Below are positions 17,915 to 26,281 of a stretch of DNA of 34,545 nt, in pieces. Origin of the DNA: Bacteroidaceae bacterium (lineage in GTDB: Bacteria > Bacteroidota > Bacteroidia > Bacteroidales > Bacteroidaceae); contig JAFSZU010000155.1 of NCBI GenBank assembly GCA_017455585.1, forward strand, positions 1 through 34,545, written 5' to 3'. The number at the start of each line of letters is the position of its first letter. The stretch's first letter is position 1. The position numbers and the translations under genes were made by a program. The notes under the pieces are model-generated. The model had not been told where the DNA came from, ran no database searches, and saw nothing but the letters and a program-made list of their open reading frames with translations.

Positions 17915-20701
17915 ATGAAAATAAAGAAATTATTTCTATATACCTTGGCGGGACTTTTCGGCGCTCCTGTAATGGTCGGCGCCCAGGTGACGCTCAGCGA
18001 CAAGGAGTCGCAAAAGGTAGATTTAGGCTATGGTGTGGAGCAGTCGGAGTTCCTCACGACGGCGGCCACGACCACCATCACTGCCGAAGAACTCCGCCGC
18101 ACCTCCGCCATCAGCCTGGCAGATGCCCTGTATGGCAAGCTCCTGGGCCTGAACGCCTACCAGAACACAGGCTTCAAGGGCGAGGAAGGCCGCGGCGCAA
18201 CATTTAACATACGTGGCGTGCAGACTACGGGCGAGAAAGACATTCTCATCCTTGTCGATGGCGTGGAGCGACCCATTGACCGCCTCACGGTAGAGGAGGT
18301 GGAGAGCGTTACCGTGCTGAAAGACGCGGCCGCCGTGGCACTCTACGGGCATGAGGCCATCAACGGCGTACTCCTGGTGAAGACCAAGCACGGCACCAAG
18401 GACGGTAAATTCCACTTCAAGGTGGGACTGTCCCACAAGATTCAGTTTGACCCGCAGACGGCCGATATGGTCGATGCCTACGGCTATGCCAAAGCACTGA
18501 ACCAGGCACGCCAAAACGACGGCCTCACTCCTGCCTACACCGATGCCGAACTGCAGAAGTTCGCCGATGGCAGCGACCCCCTGGTCTATCCCAATGTTGA
18601 TTGGAAGAAGGAAGCCTTCAAGAACACGGCTCATGAGTCCAACGCCTACCTCTCCTTCTCCGGTGGAACCGACAGGGTGCAGTATTATACACAGCTCGAC
18701 TACACCGATGCACGCGGACTCTACAAAAACCCCGACCAGGGCGACTGGAACTCTCAGTTGAAGTATTCCAAGGCCAATATCCGTGCCAACGTGGACTTCG
18801 AGGTGAGTAGTACCACCCGCGTGAAAACCAATATCTTGGGAATCCTCATGGAAACCAACGGTGTGCCCAACGTCAGCTCCAACGACGCTTGGTGGCATCT
18901 TTATAAAGTGCCCGCACTGGCCTTCCCCGTCCAGACGGCAGGGGGCGTGTGGGGAGGCAGTCAGACCTACGGCAACTTCAACCTTCTGGCCAAGGCCGAG
19001 GGTACCGGATTCATGAAGACCCACCAGCGCCAGATATGGGCCAACGCCACGCTGGAACAGGACCTGGACATCATCACCAAGGGGCTGAAGTTCTACGTGG
19101 GAGCTTCCTACGACAACTCCTCTAACACCGTCGAGACCCGCTCCAAGGGTTATCAGTATGGTTGGAACTGGTATGACGCTAATGGCACTATGCAGGAAAC
19201 CGTGATGGGAACCGTCGAGGACAAACTGGTCTTCAACAACTGGGTGGATACGCAGTGGCGCATAGCCACTTTCAATGCCGGACTGAAGTACGCCTGGCAG
19301 TTCCAGAACGGCGACAACTTCGCCGCCAACGCCAACTACAACATGAAGAGCGAGATCCGTGACAACCGCAGCAACACCTGGTACCGCACCAACTGGCAGC
19401 TGGCATTGCACTATGACCACGCCAACCGCTTCATGGCCGACTTCGTGATGGCAGCCAACGGCTCCAACCGCAGCTATCCGGCCAAATGGGCAGGCTCGCC
19501 CACCTTGGGCTTGGGCTACATCTTCATTAACAATCCCGAGAGCAGTCTCTTTAATTACGGCAAGGTCCGCCTCTCCGGTGGCCTCCAGCACACCGACTAC
19601 GTGCCGCAGGCCGGCCTCTGGCTCGCTGCCTGGAACAACTCCCACGGTCAGTTCTGGTACGGCAACAACTTCCAGAGCTCCTGGGGAGCCTTCCTCACAC
19701 AGTTCCCCACCGATGACTTCCTGCAGGAAGCTGCCTACAAGGCCAACTTCGGTACCGACCTGCGCATTGCCAACTGCCTGGACTTCACGGCCGACTTCTT
19801 CTATCAGCAGCGCCGCAACATCCTGGTGAGTGCATCTGCCCTCAACTCTGCGGTCGTCGGCATTCAGTCGTCGTATGACGATGAAGGACGCGTGGAGAGT
19901 TATGGACTGGAACTGGGACTGCGCTTTGCCAAGACCTTCCAGAATGGTCTGAACCTGAATGCCGGTGCCTCCTTCTCCACCGTGAAGAGCAAGATTCAGC
20001 GTTGGATTGAGACACCCGCCTATCCCAATCTCTCTGTGATTGGCACACCCGCCGATGCCGAGCGAGGACTCATCGCTCTGGGCTTCTTCCAGAGTCAGGA
20101 AGAAATCGACAACAGCCCCGTCCAGCAGTTCGGACAGGTGAAAGTGGGCGACATCAAGTACAAGGATGTCAACGGCGACGGTGTCATCAACGAAAATGAC
20201 TACGTGGCACAGGACTACGGCAACGCCTTCCCCGCACTCAACTACGCTTTCACGCTGGGAGCAGAGTACAAGGGATTCGGCATCAACGCTACCCTGCAAG
20301 GTGCTGCTCATCAGGTGAAGAACCTGCGCTACGTGGATGGCGTATGGGGTGCCCTCTCAGATAACCGCAACCTCTCGCAGGAGTACTACGACCACTGTTA
20401 TGACGTGGCCGGTGCCAGCGCAGATTTTCCGCGTCTCTCCACGGAGAACGTGGCCAACAACGCCCAGAACTCTACTATCTGGTACCGCAACGTCAGTTGG
20501 TTGAAACTGCGCGACTGCGAGCTCTATTACAAGCTGCCGGAATGCGTCTTGAAGCCCCTGAAGATCACATGTGCCAAGGTTTTCGTACAAGGACAGAATC
20601 TCCTCTCCTTCGACAATATCGATGCGATGGATGCCGAGAACCTCAACACCGGCTATCCCGTGATGAAGAGCGTGAACCTGGGACTGTCAGTGCAATTCTG
20701 A
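17915..20701 (+). CDS. SusC/RagA-family TonB-dependent transporter lacking the N-terminal extension (pair 2)
   Basis: This 928-residue SusC homologue has a signal peptide ending at about residue 24 (MVGAQ). It goes almost directly to the plug: the carboxypeptidase-regulatory-like domain found in pair 1 is missing, which accounts for most of the shorter length. Plug motifs include FNIRGVQTTGEKDILILVDG and VLKDAAAVALYGHEAINGV. The barrel ends in LSVQF with a terminal Phe. A DVNGDGVINENDYV Ca-like loop lies in the late extracellular region. It should import a glycan distinct from, or a different size class of, that handled by pair 1 (inference). A recognisable TonB box is not obvious, so how it couples to TonB is an open point. 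Confidence 0.93.
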   Translation: MKIKKLFLYTLAGLFGAPVMVGAQVTLSDKESQKVDLGYGVEQSEFLTTAATTTITAEELRRTSAISLADALYGKLLGLNAYQNTGFKGEEGRGATFNIRGVQTTGEKDILILVDGVERPIDRLTVEEVESVTVLKDAAAVALYGHEAINGVLLVKTKHGTKDGKFHFKVGLSHKIQFDPQTADMVDAYGYAKALNQARQNDGLTPAYTDAELQKFADGSDPLVYPNVDWKKEAFKNTAHESNAYLSFSGGTDRVQYYTQLDYTDARGLYKNPDQGDWNSQLKYSKANIRANVDFEVSSTTRVKTNILGILMETNGVPNVSSNDAWWHLYKVPALAFPVQTAGGVWGGSQTYGNFNLLAKAEGTGFMKTHQRQIWANATLEQDLDIITKGLKFYVGASYDNSSNTVETRSKGYQYGWNWYDANGTMQETVMGTVEDKLVFNNWVDTQWRIATFNAGLKYAWQFQNGDNFAANANYNMKSEIRDNRSNTWYRTNWQLALHYDHANRFMADFVMAANGSNRSYPAKWAGSPTLGLGYIFINNPESSLFNYGKVRLSGGLQHTDYVPQAGLWLAAWNNSHGQFWYGNNFQSSWGAFLTQFPTDDFLQEAAYKANFGTDLRIANCLDFTADFFYQQRRNILVSASALNSAVVGIQSSYDDEGRVESYGLELGLRFAKTFQNGLNLNAGASFSTVKSKIQRWIETPAYPNLSVIGTPADAERGLIALGFFQSQEEIDNSPVQQFGQVKVGDIKYKDVNGDGVINENDYVAQDYGNAFPALNYAFTLGAEYKGFGINATLQGAAHQVKNLRYVDGVWGALSDNRNLSQEYYDHCYDVAGASADFPRLSTENVANNAQNSTIWYRNVSWLKLRDCELYYKLPECVLKPLKITCAKVFVQGQNLLSFDNIDAMDAENLNTGYPVMKSVNLGLSVQF

Positions 20702-20703
20702 GT

Positions 20704-20738
20704 GTAAATTGTTAAATATCTAATCGTAAATTGAACAA
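20704..20738 (+). repeat. Degenerate heptamer-like spacer before susD 2
   Basis: The 35-bp gap can be read as five 7-mers, several containing TAAAT (GTAAATT, GTTAAAT, CGTAAAT). Similarity between units is weak, so this could be chance in AT-rich DNA. Confidence 0.3.
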
Positions 20739-20739
20739 T

Positions 20740-22443
20740 ATGATTACGAATATATATAATAAGGTAGCGGTGGGAGTGCTTGCTTTCCTCTTGCCTCTTT
20801 CCTCTTGCCTCCTTTCCTCTTGTGCCGATCTGGACTACACCGAGGAAACGACCCGCGACGAGGAGTGGACCTATGAATACTTTGCCAACGGCATCAAGAA
20901 CTTGGTCTTTGATGTCTATGCGCAGGTTTATAATAATGAATTTGAGTCCAACAGCCCCTACTTCCTTGCCGGAGCCACCGACGAAGCACAGTATGCACTC
21001 GCCACGGGCGACGTCAACAGCTATGTCAACGGTGGATGGAGTCCGGCCAATCCATACGACCGCACATGGACCAAGTCCTATACCGCCATCGCCGATGTCA
21101 ATATGTATCTGGAAAAGATTGACCAGACAGATATATCCGACTGGCAGTACAACAGCGACTACAAGAACTGGATGGCACAGATGGAGCTCTTCCCCTACGA
21201 ACTGCGCTTCCTCCGCGCCTACTTCTATTTCGAACTGTTCCGCGCCTATGGTGATGTGCCCCTGGTGACCACCACGCTCACCAATGGCGAGGCCAACAGC
21301 ATTCCGCGCACGTCCGCAGACAAGATCGTGAAGTTCATCGTCGATGAGTGCGATGCCATCGCACCCTATCTGCCAGAGACCTATGCCACCGAGATCGGTG
21401 CCGAGGTGGGACGAGCAACCCGTATCGCCGCCTTTGCCCTCAAGGCCCGCACCCTGCTCTATGCCGCCTCTCCGCTGCATAACCCGACGGGCGACAAGGA
21501 CAAGTGGGCACGCGCTGCAGAGGCTTGCAAGTATATTCTTGACAATGCCTCTCAGTGGGGACTGAAGCTCAGTGCCTACGGCTCCCTCTGGGGGCACGAT
21601 GCTTTCTTCAATCCGGAGCTCATCTTTGGCCTCGGACGTGGAGAGAGCAACACTTTCGAGCAGGCCAACTATCCCATTGGCGTGGAGAACGCCTCATCGG
21701 GTAACTGCCCCACACAGAGCTTGGTAGATCAGTATGAGTATCAAGACAACGGTGAGACCTTCCTCCAACGCAATCCCGGCGAGATTGACCTCCTTCTGGA
21801 AGATCCCTATGAGGGCCTTGACCCGCGCTTTGCGCTCACTGTGGTGAAAAACGGCGACGAGTGGCCCAGCAACGGTGCCCAGAAGAAAGCGATTGAGACC
21901 TTTGTCGGTGGCTTCAACGCCGCTCCCAAGTACGGTGCCACACCCACGGGCTACTACCTTCGCAAGTTCGTTGATGGCTCCTGCGTTACCACTGCCGACA
22001 ACCAGACCACGCGCCGCCACACGTGGATCATCTTCCGCCTGGGAGAGTTCTATCTGGACTATGCCGAGGCCGTCTTCAATGCCACTGGCAGTGCCAACGA
22101 TGCCACCTACGGCCTCACCGCCAACGAGGCTGTCAACAAGCTGCGCACGCGCGACGATATCCAGATGCCCAAGTTCACCGAGGACGGCGACGCCTGGGTG
22201 ACACGCTATGAGCGTGAACGCCTCGTGGAACTCGCCTTTGAGAACCATCGTTTCTGGGACGTGCGCCGTTGGAAGAAGGGGGCACAGTACTTTAAGACCA
22301 TTCAGGTGGCTACCATTAGCAACGACCTGATTCTCTCGCGTTCCGCCGTCACACGCCAGTGGGACGAGAAGTACAACCTTTACCCCATTCCGCAGTCCGA
22401 ACGCATCAGGAATGCCAACCTCACCCAGAACCCTGGATGGTAA
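20740..22443 (+). CDS. SusD/RagB-family surface glycan-binding lipoprotein (pair 2)
   Basis: The ATG at 20740 is preferred over an in-frame TTG at 20731. The signal peptide carries two candidate lipobox cysteines, Cys23 and Cys28 (LPLSSC and LLSSC), because its coding DNA is a heptamer repeat (20784-20826). The mature protein shows SusD signatures: ELRFLRAYFYFELFRAYGDV, TRIAAFALKARTLLYAASPL, a late LGEFYLDYAEAVFNATG helix pair and the ending NLTQNPGW. It partners the SusC encoded just upstream. At about 567 residues it has a typical SusD length. Which cysteine is lipidated cannot be decided from sequence. Confidence 0.94.
   Translation: MITNIYNKVAVGVLAFLLPLSSCLLSSCADLDYTEETTRDEEWTYEYFANGIKNLVFDVYAQVYNNEFESNSPYFLAGATDEAQYALATGDVNSYVNGGWSPANPYDRTWTKSYTAIADVNMYLEKIDQTDISDWQYNSDYKNWMAQMELFPYELRFLRAYFYFELFRAYGDVPLVTTTLTNGEANSIPRTSADKIVKFIVDECDAIAPYLPETYATEIGAEVGRATRIAAFALKARTLLYAASPLHNPTGDKDKWARAAEACKYILDNASQWGLKLSAYGSLWGHDAFFNPELIFGLGRGESNTFEQANYPIGVENASSGNCPTQSLVDQYEYQDNGETFLQRNPGEIDLLLEDPYEGLDPRFALTVVKNGDEWPSNGAQKKAIETFVGGFNAAPKYGATPTGYYLRKFVDGSCVTTADNQTTRRHTWIIFRLGEFYLDYAEAVFNATGSANDATYGLTANEAVNKLRTRDDIQMPKFTEDGDAWVTRYERERLVELAFENHRFWDVRRWKKGAQYFKTIQVATISNDLILSRSAVTRQWDEKYNLYPIPQSERIRNANLTQNPGW
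20784..20826 (+). repeat. Heptamer island forming the SusD 2 signal peptide
   Basis: TTTCCTC (three times) alternates with TTGCCTC (twice), with one extra C at 20812 and a final variant, TTGTGCC. The block encodes the hydrophobic core and both lipobox cysteines of the lipoprotein signal. Confidence 0.72.
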
Positions 22444-22449
22444 GCGGGA

Positions 22450-22484
22450 AATGATAATTCAAAATACAACATTGATAATAGATC
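22450..22484 (+). repeat. Heptamer island between susD 2 and the binding-protein gene
   Basis: Five consecutive 7-mers such as AATGATA, ATTCAAA and ATTGATA fill the gap immediately before the start codon at 22488. The family resembles 17877-17911. Confidence 0.55.
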
Positions 22485-22487
22485 ATT

Positions 22488-24452
22488 ATGAAACATATAA
22501 TCCAATATTTAGGCGCACTGCTGGCGGTGGTTCTCATGGGCACCACTTTCACGGCCTGTGTGGACGATGACGGCCCAATGACGGCTAACAGCACACTGGG
22601 TATCAAAACGTTCTTTCCAACAAAGGTGGTCGCCAACCAGCCGATGACCATCAATGGTTCTGGCCTCAATGCCGCCACAGAAATAGAATTCCCCGGTGGC
22701 GCGAAAGTGACAGATTTCGAAATCGTCAGCGACAATATGATCCGTGTCAACGCCCCTGCAGGCATTGCTGCTGAAGGGGGCAAGATTGTCGTGCGCAACG
22801 CCGATGACGCAGCAGAGTCCCGACTGCCGCTGACCCTCGGACACCCCCAGGTGACAGGATTCGACAAGCAGCTCGGCGAGAGCGTCACGGGTGGCGACCT
22901 CATCACCGTCTATGGCTCCGACCTCGAGTCCGTTAACAGCATAGAACTCCTCGACACCGACTCTGTTCCACAGCTGATAGACCAGAAGGACTTCTATCGC
23001 AAGGGAACCAGCACGGTCATCTTCCGCGTGCCTGCGAAAAATATCTATAAAGGCACCTTCGTGGGATATGTCCACACCTACGACGGACAGCAGTTCGCCA
23101 TGCCCGAACTGGCCTACGAGCCCGCTGCTGACGGCGGTCACTGGGAGACAGTGAAGACGACAATCTGGGAGAACAAGGATCCCGATGGCACCGGCAAGGT
23201 CAGCTGGAACGGAACCTACCGCTTCGCGCTCGAAGGCCATGATGGCAACAACGAGTGCATCGCCGAAATCCCGCAGGATGCCTGGGACAAGATGAAGACC
23301 GGCACATTCTATCTGAAGTTCAGACCGGAGACTGACTGGTACCAGGTGCGTGTCACCACCGGCTGGTGGGATCCTCAGTGGATGGGCAAGGACAACGACA
23401 TCTCGCCCAACAACATGGCCGATCGGATTATCGACAACGAGGACGGTACGTACTATATTGAAATCAACTTCGGTGACGACCCGATTGTGGAAGCCCTTGA
23501 TGAAAGGCATCTGCTCTTCACGGGCGACGGTTACACCCCACTTGAAATCTACTTCTCCGAAGATGTATGGATTGAAGGCGAAGGACACTTGGAAATCGTC
23601 AAGACGACATTCTGGAAGAACACAGATCCCGATGGCACTGGCAAGGTCAGCTGGAATGGAATCTACCGCTTCGCCCTCGAAGGTCACGATGGCAACAGCG
23701 AGTGCATCGCTGAACTCCCGCAGGATGTCTGGGACAAGATCAAGACCGGCACATTCTATATGAAGTTCAGACCAGAGGCCGACTGGTACCAGGTGCGCAT
23801 CACCACCGGCTGGTGGGATCCCCAGTGGATGGGCAAGGACAACGACATCTCGCCCAACAACATGGCCGAACGGATTATCGACAACGAAGACGGTACCTTC
23901 TACATCGAAATCAACTTCGGAGACGACCCGATTGTGGAAGCCCTCGATGATAGGCATCTGCTCTTCACCGGTGACGGCTACACCCCGCTCGAACTCTATT
24001 TTGCAGAAGAAGTCTGGGTCGGTGGCGGCGGTGCTGCCAAGGAAGTGGATTTCTGGACCAATGAAGACCCCAGTGGAACCGGCAAGGTCAGCTGGAACGG
24101 AATCTACCGCTTCGCCCTCGAGGGTCACGATGGTAACAACGAGTGCATCGCTGAACTCCCGCAGGATGTCTGGGACAAGATCAAGACTGGCACATTCTAT
24201 ATGAAGTTCAGACCGGAGGCCGACTGGTACCAGGTGCGCATCACCACCGGCTGGTGGGATCCCCAGTGGATGGGCAAGGACAACGACATCTCGCCCAACA
24301 ACATGGCCGATCGGATTATCGACAACGAAGACGGAACCTTCTACATCGAAATCAACTTCGGAGACGACCCGATTGTGGAAGCCCTTGATGATAGGCACTT
24401 GCTCTTTACGGGCGACGGTTACACACCACTGAAACTCTACTTCATGGAGTAG
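22488..24452 (+). CDS. Surface glycan-binding lipoprotein with two IPT/TIG domains and three tandem C-terminal repeats
   Basis: This 654-residue lipoprotein has a lipobox at FTAC (Cys24) and sits where SusE/SusF or other surface glycan-binding proteins sit in PULs. Residues about 30-112 and 115-216 look like IPT/TIG immunoglobulin folds. Three copies of a domain of about 140 residues follow (about 222-361, 371-510, 520-654). Each has VSWNGxYRFALEGHDGN, the aromatic stretch DWYQVRxTTGWWDPQWMGKD and a final LLFTGDGYTPL strand. The Trp/Tyr cluster is the likely sugar-binding platform, so three sites per molecule are expected; this is inference. Copies 2 and 3 are closer to each other than to copy 1. 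It should present captured glycan to the second SusCD pair and the GH5 enzyme. Confidence 0.85.
   Translation: MKHIIQYLGALLAVVLMGTTFTACVDDDGPMTANSTLGIKTFFPTKVVANQPMTINGSGLNAATEIEFPGGAKVTDFEIVSDNMIRVNAPAGIAAEGGKIVVRNADDAAESRLPLTLGHPQVTGFDKQLGESVTGGDLITVYGSDLESVNSIELLDTDSVPQLIDQKDFYRKGTSTVIFRVPAKNIYKGTFVGYVHTYDGQQFAMPELAYEPAADGGHWETVKTTIWENKDPDGTGKVSWNGTYRFALEGHDGNNECIAEIPQDAWDKMKTGTFYLKFRPETDWYQVRVTTGWWDPQWMGKDNDISPNNMADRIIDNEDGTYYIEINFGDDPIVEALDERHLLFTGDGYTPLEIYFSEDVWIEGEGHLEIVKTTFWKNTDPDGTGKVSWNGIYRFALEGHDGNSECIAELPQDVWDKIKTGTFYMKFRPEADWYQVRITTGWWDPQWMGKDNDISPNNMAERIIDNEDGTFYIEINFGDDPIVEALDDRHLLFTGDGYTPLELYFAEEVWVGGGGAAKEVDFWTNEDPSGTGKVSWNGIYRFALEGHDGNNECIAELPQDVWDKIKTGTFYMKFRPEADWYQVRITTGWWDPQWMGKDNDISPNNMADRIIDNEDGTFYIEINFGDDPIVEALDDRHLLFTGDGYTPLKLYFME
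23151..24449 (+). repeat. Triplicated domain-length direct repeat in the binding-protein gene
   Basis: Three highly similar copies have anchor positions at 23196, 23643 and 24084 (the AAGGT of the shared motif), giving periods of 447 and 441 bp. Long runs are identical at the nucleotide level, including synonymous positions. This indicates recent duplication or gene conversion. Confidence 0.9.
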
Positions 24453-24472
24453 TTCAGGTATGGATTCACCAA

Positions 24473-24508
24473 GGTGAGGACTCAACCGCAACAAGTTGAG
24501 TCCTCACC
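24473..24508 (+). terminator. Perfect 14-bp intercistronic hairpin before the GH5 gene
   Basis: GGTGAGGACTCAAC (24473-24486) pairs perfectly with GTTGAGTCCTCACC (24495-24508) around an 8-nt loop. It ends 21 bp before the GH5 start codon. There is no T-tract, so it may attenuate transcription or set an mRNA processing or stability boundary. Confidence 0.6.
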
Positions 24509-24529
24509 GTCCTAACACAAGAGACAGTT

Positions 24530-26263
24530 ATGAAAAAGAGTATCGTTACTGCATTGCTGGCCACCGTGATGATGGTGGCGCACCCTGCCACCGCCGCAGA
24601 CTTCGAGACCGCTACGGCTGCCGTGAAGAATATGGGACTGGGCTGGAACCTCGGCAACACGCTGGAAGCCAACGGCCAGAAGGTGACAGATGTCACCAAC
24701 CCCGCCTACTGGGGCGGGCAGGACCTCTCGTCGGAGTCCTGCTGGGGCCAGTTCCCCACCAAGTCCGAACTGATGAAGATGATGCAGCGCGCCGGCTTCG
24801 GAGCCATCAGGGTTCCTGTCACCTGGTACAACCACATGGATGCCGGCGGCAACGTGGATCCCGCTTGGATGGCACGCGTGCACGAAGTCGTGGACTATGT
24901 GATGAACCAGGGCATGTACTGCATCATCAACGTTCACCATGACACAGGTGCAGACGGTGACAACTTCAAGTCATGGATTAAAGCCGACGAAGCCAACTAC
25001 GCCCAGAACCGCATCCGCTATGAGAAACTCTGGCAGCAGATTGCCGAGGAGTTCCGCGATTACGGCGAACGCCTCCTCTTTGAGGGATATAATGAGATGC
25101 TGGACGGCCTCAGCTCTTGGTGCTACGCTTCCTTCTCCGCATCCAGCCAATACGACAAGGCTGTGGCCACATCCGCCTACAACGCCATTAACAGCTATGC
25201 CCAGAGCTTCGTCAGCACCGTCCGGGCCACCGGAGGCAACAACGCCCAGCGCAATCTCATCGTCAGCACCTATGCCGCTGCCAACGGCTATGGCAGCTGG
25301 AATAGCCATCTGGCAGAACCGCTGACTTCGCTCCGAAAGCCTGAAGGCGAGACCAATCACATCGCTTTTGAGGTGCATGCCTATCCCGCTATTGCGAATA
25401 GCAACAACACAGACCGTCCCCTTGCCGACATCAAGCAGGAAGTCGATGGCATGATCAGCCTCCTGAAAAAGCACCTCGTCTCCAAGGGAGCACCTGTGAT
25501 ATTCGGCGAGTGGGGCACCTCCAACGTCGATGCCGCAGAGACCGACTATGTGAAACGTCCCGAACTCATGAAGCAGTTCTGCCAGTACTTCGTCCAGCAG
25601 TGCAAGGCCAACGACATCGCCACCTTTTACTGGATGGGCATCACAGACGGCGCCGCACGACTCTTCCCCGCCTTCAGCCAAGCCGACCTCGCGCGCTGGA
25701 TCCTGCAGGCCTATCATGGCAGCAATTACGCCCCCTTTCTGCCCGAGCGCAGTGACTACGGCTCCAGCTGCATTGCCTGCACCGTGGATTTCACCCAGCA
25801 GTGGGCGGAACTCAACCTGGTTCAGGGGAGCTTTACCGTCAGGGACTACGCGCAGATAATCATGGAACTGGAAGAAGCACCCGCAGCAGGACTCCTGAAC
25901 ATCAAGATATACGGGAAATCCAACAGCAGCGTCCAGGTCACCGCCGCCACTTCCACCATACCCTTTACTGCGCAGATGGGAACCATCACCCGCATCACCC
26001 TCCAGTGTATGCAGCAGATCGGCACTGTCCGCGTGAAGAACGTCTGGCTCGTGACCAAGGACGGAGAGAAAACGCCCTGCGACCCAAGCGTCTATTGGGG
26101 GTGCACGATGAGTGATATTGATGTCACCTATCCCGCTTCTGTCACCGCCTTAAACGCTAAACCTTCAACCCTCAACTATTTCGACCTCTTAGGTCGGCCA
26201 CAGGCAGGCCAGCTAAAACCAGGCATATATATCAGAAACGGAAAGAAGATAATTATTCGCTAA
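24530..26263 (+). CDS. GH5 endo-beta-1,4-glucanase (subfamily 4-like) with C-terminal binding module and sorting-like tail
   Basis: This 577-residue protein has a Sec signal peptide ending at about residue 23 (HPATAA). The barrel starts with MGLGWNLGNTLEA and contains FGAIRVPVTWYNHMD and MYCIINVHHDTG. The acid/base is Glu189 in FEGYNEM and the nucleophile is Glu327 in IFGEWGTS; the spacing is normal. The pattern is most like GH5 subfamily 4, which attacks xyloglucan, mixed-linkage glucan, glucomannan or cellulose. Residues about 405-540 form a beta-sandwich seen after Prevotella cellulases, probably carbohydrate-binding. The last residues (YFDLLGR ... YIRNGKKIIIR) match the PL11 tail, suggesting export or surface anchoring by the same route. 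Heptamer units precede that tail. It should produce oligosaccharides for the GH3 enzyme next door. Confidence 0.9.
   Translation: MKKSIVTALLATVMMVAHPATAADFETATAAVKNMGLGWNLGNTLEANGQKVTDVTNPAYWGGQDLSSESCWGQFPTKSELMKMMQRAGFGAIRVPVTWYNHMDAGGNVDPAWMARVHEVVDYVMNQGMYCIINVHHDTGADGDNFKSWIKADEANYAQNRIRYEKLWQQIAEEFRDYGERLLFEGYNEMLDGLSSWCYASFSASSQYDKAVATSAYNAINSYAQSFVSTVRATGGNNAQRNLIVSTYAAANGYGSWNSHLAEPLTSLRKPEGETNHIAFEVHAYPAIANSNNTDRPLADIKQEVDGMISLLKKHLVSKGAPVIFGEWGTSNVDAAETDYVKRPELMKQFCQYFVQQCKANDIATFYWMGITDGAARLFPAFSQADLARWILQAYHGSNYAPFLPERSDYGSSCIACTVDFTQQWAELNLVQGSFTVRDYAQIIMELEEAPAAGLLNIKIYGKSNSSVQVTAATSTIPFTAQMGTITRITLQCMQQIGTVRVKNVWLVTKDGEKTPCDPSVYWGCTMSDIDVTYPASVTALNAKPSTLNYFDLLGRPQAGQLKPGIYIRNGKKIIIR
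26151..26178 (+). repeat. In-frame heptamer island before the GH5 C-terminal tail
   Basis: Four consecutive 7-mers: TAAACGC, TAAACCT, then TCAACCC and TCAACTA. They encode part of the linker NAKPSTLNY, directly before FDLLGR. Closely similar units recur right after the tail at 26261-26281. Confidence 0.65.
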
Positions 26264-26281
26264 ACTCTAAACCCTCAACTT
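26261..26281 (+). repeat. Heptamer island containing the GH5 stop codon
   Basis: Three 7-mers (TAAACTC, TAAACCC, then TCAACTT) provide the GH5 TAA stop and the entire gap to the GH3 start codon at 26282. They match the units at 26151-26178, so the tail-coding segment is flanked by the same repeat. Confidence 0.65.

Noticed and set aside
18023-20311. 762-codon open frame on the minus strand
   Set aside because: It lies entirely opposite the second susC. The translation has no recognisable motif and is explained by the codon pattern of the GC-richer gene on the other strand.
20731-20739. TTG start for the second susD
   Set aside because: An ATG three codons downstream gives an equally good signal peptide and is the more likely start.
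23151-24449. Assembly artefact as the cause of the three repeats
   Set aside because: The copies differ at scattered positions and have two different period lengths, so they are not a simple assembly duplication. Long reads would settle the point.
22509-24494. 661-codon open frame on the minus strand
   Set aside because: It is a shadow of the repeat-containing binding-protein gene. Its internal repeats mirror those of the plus-strand gene, which has a proper lipoprotein signal and PUL context.
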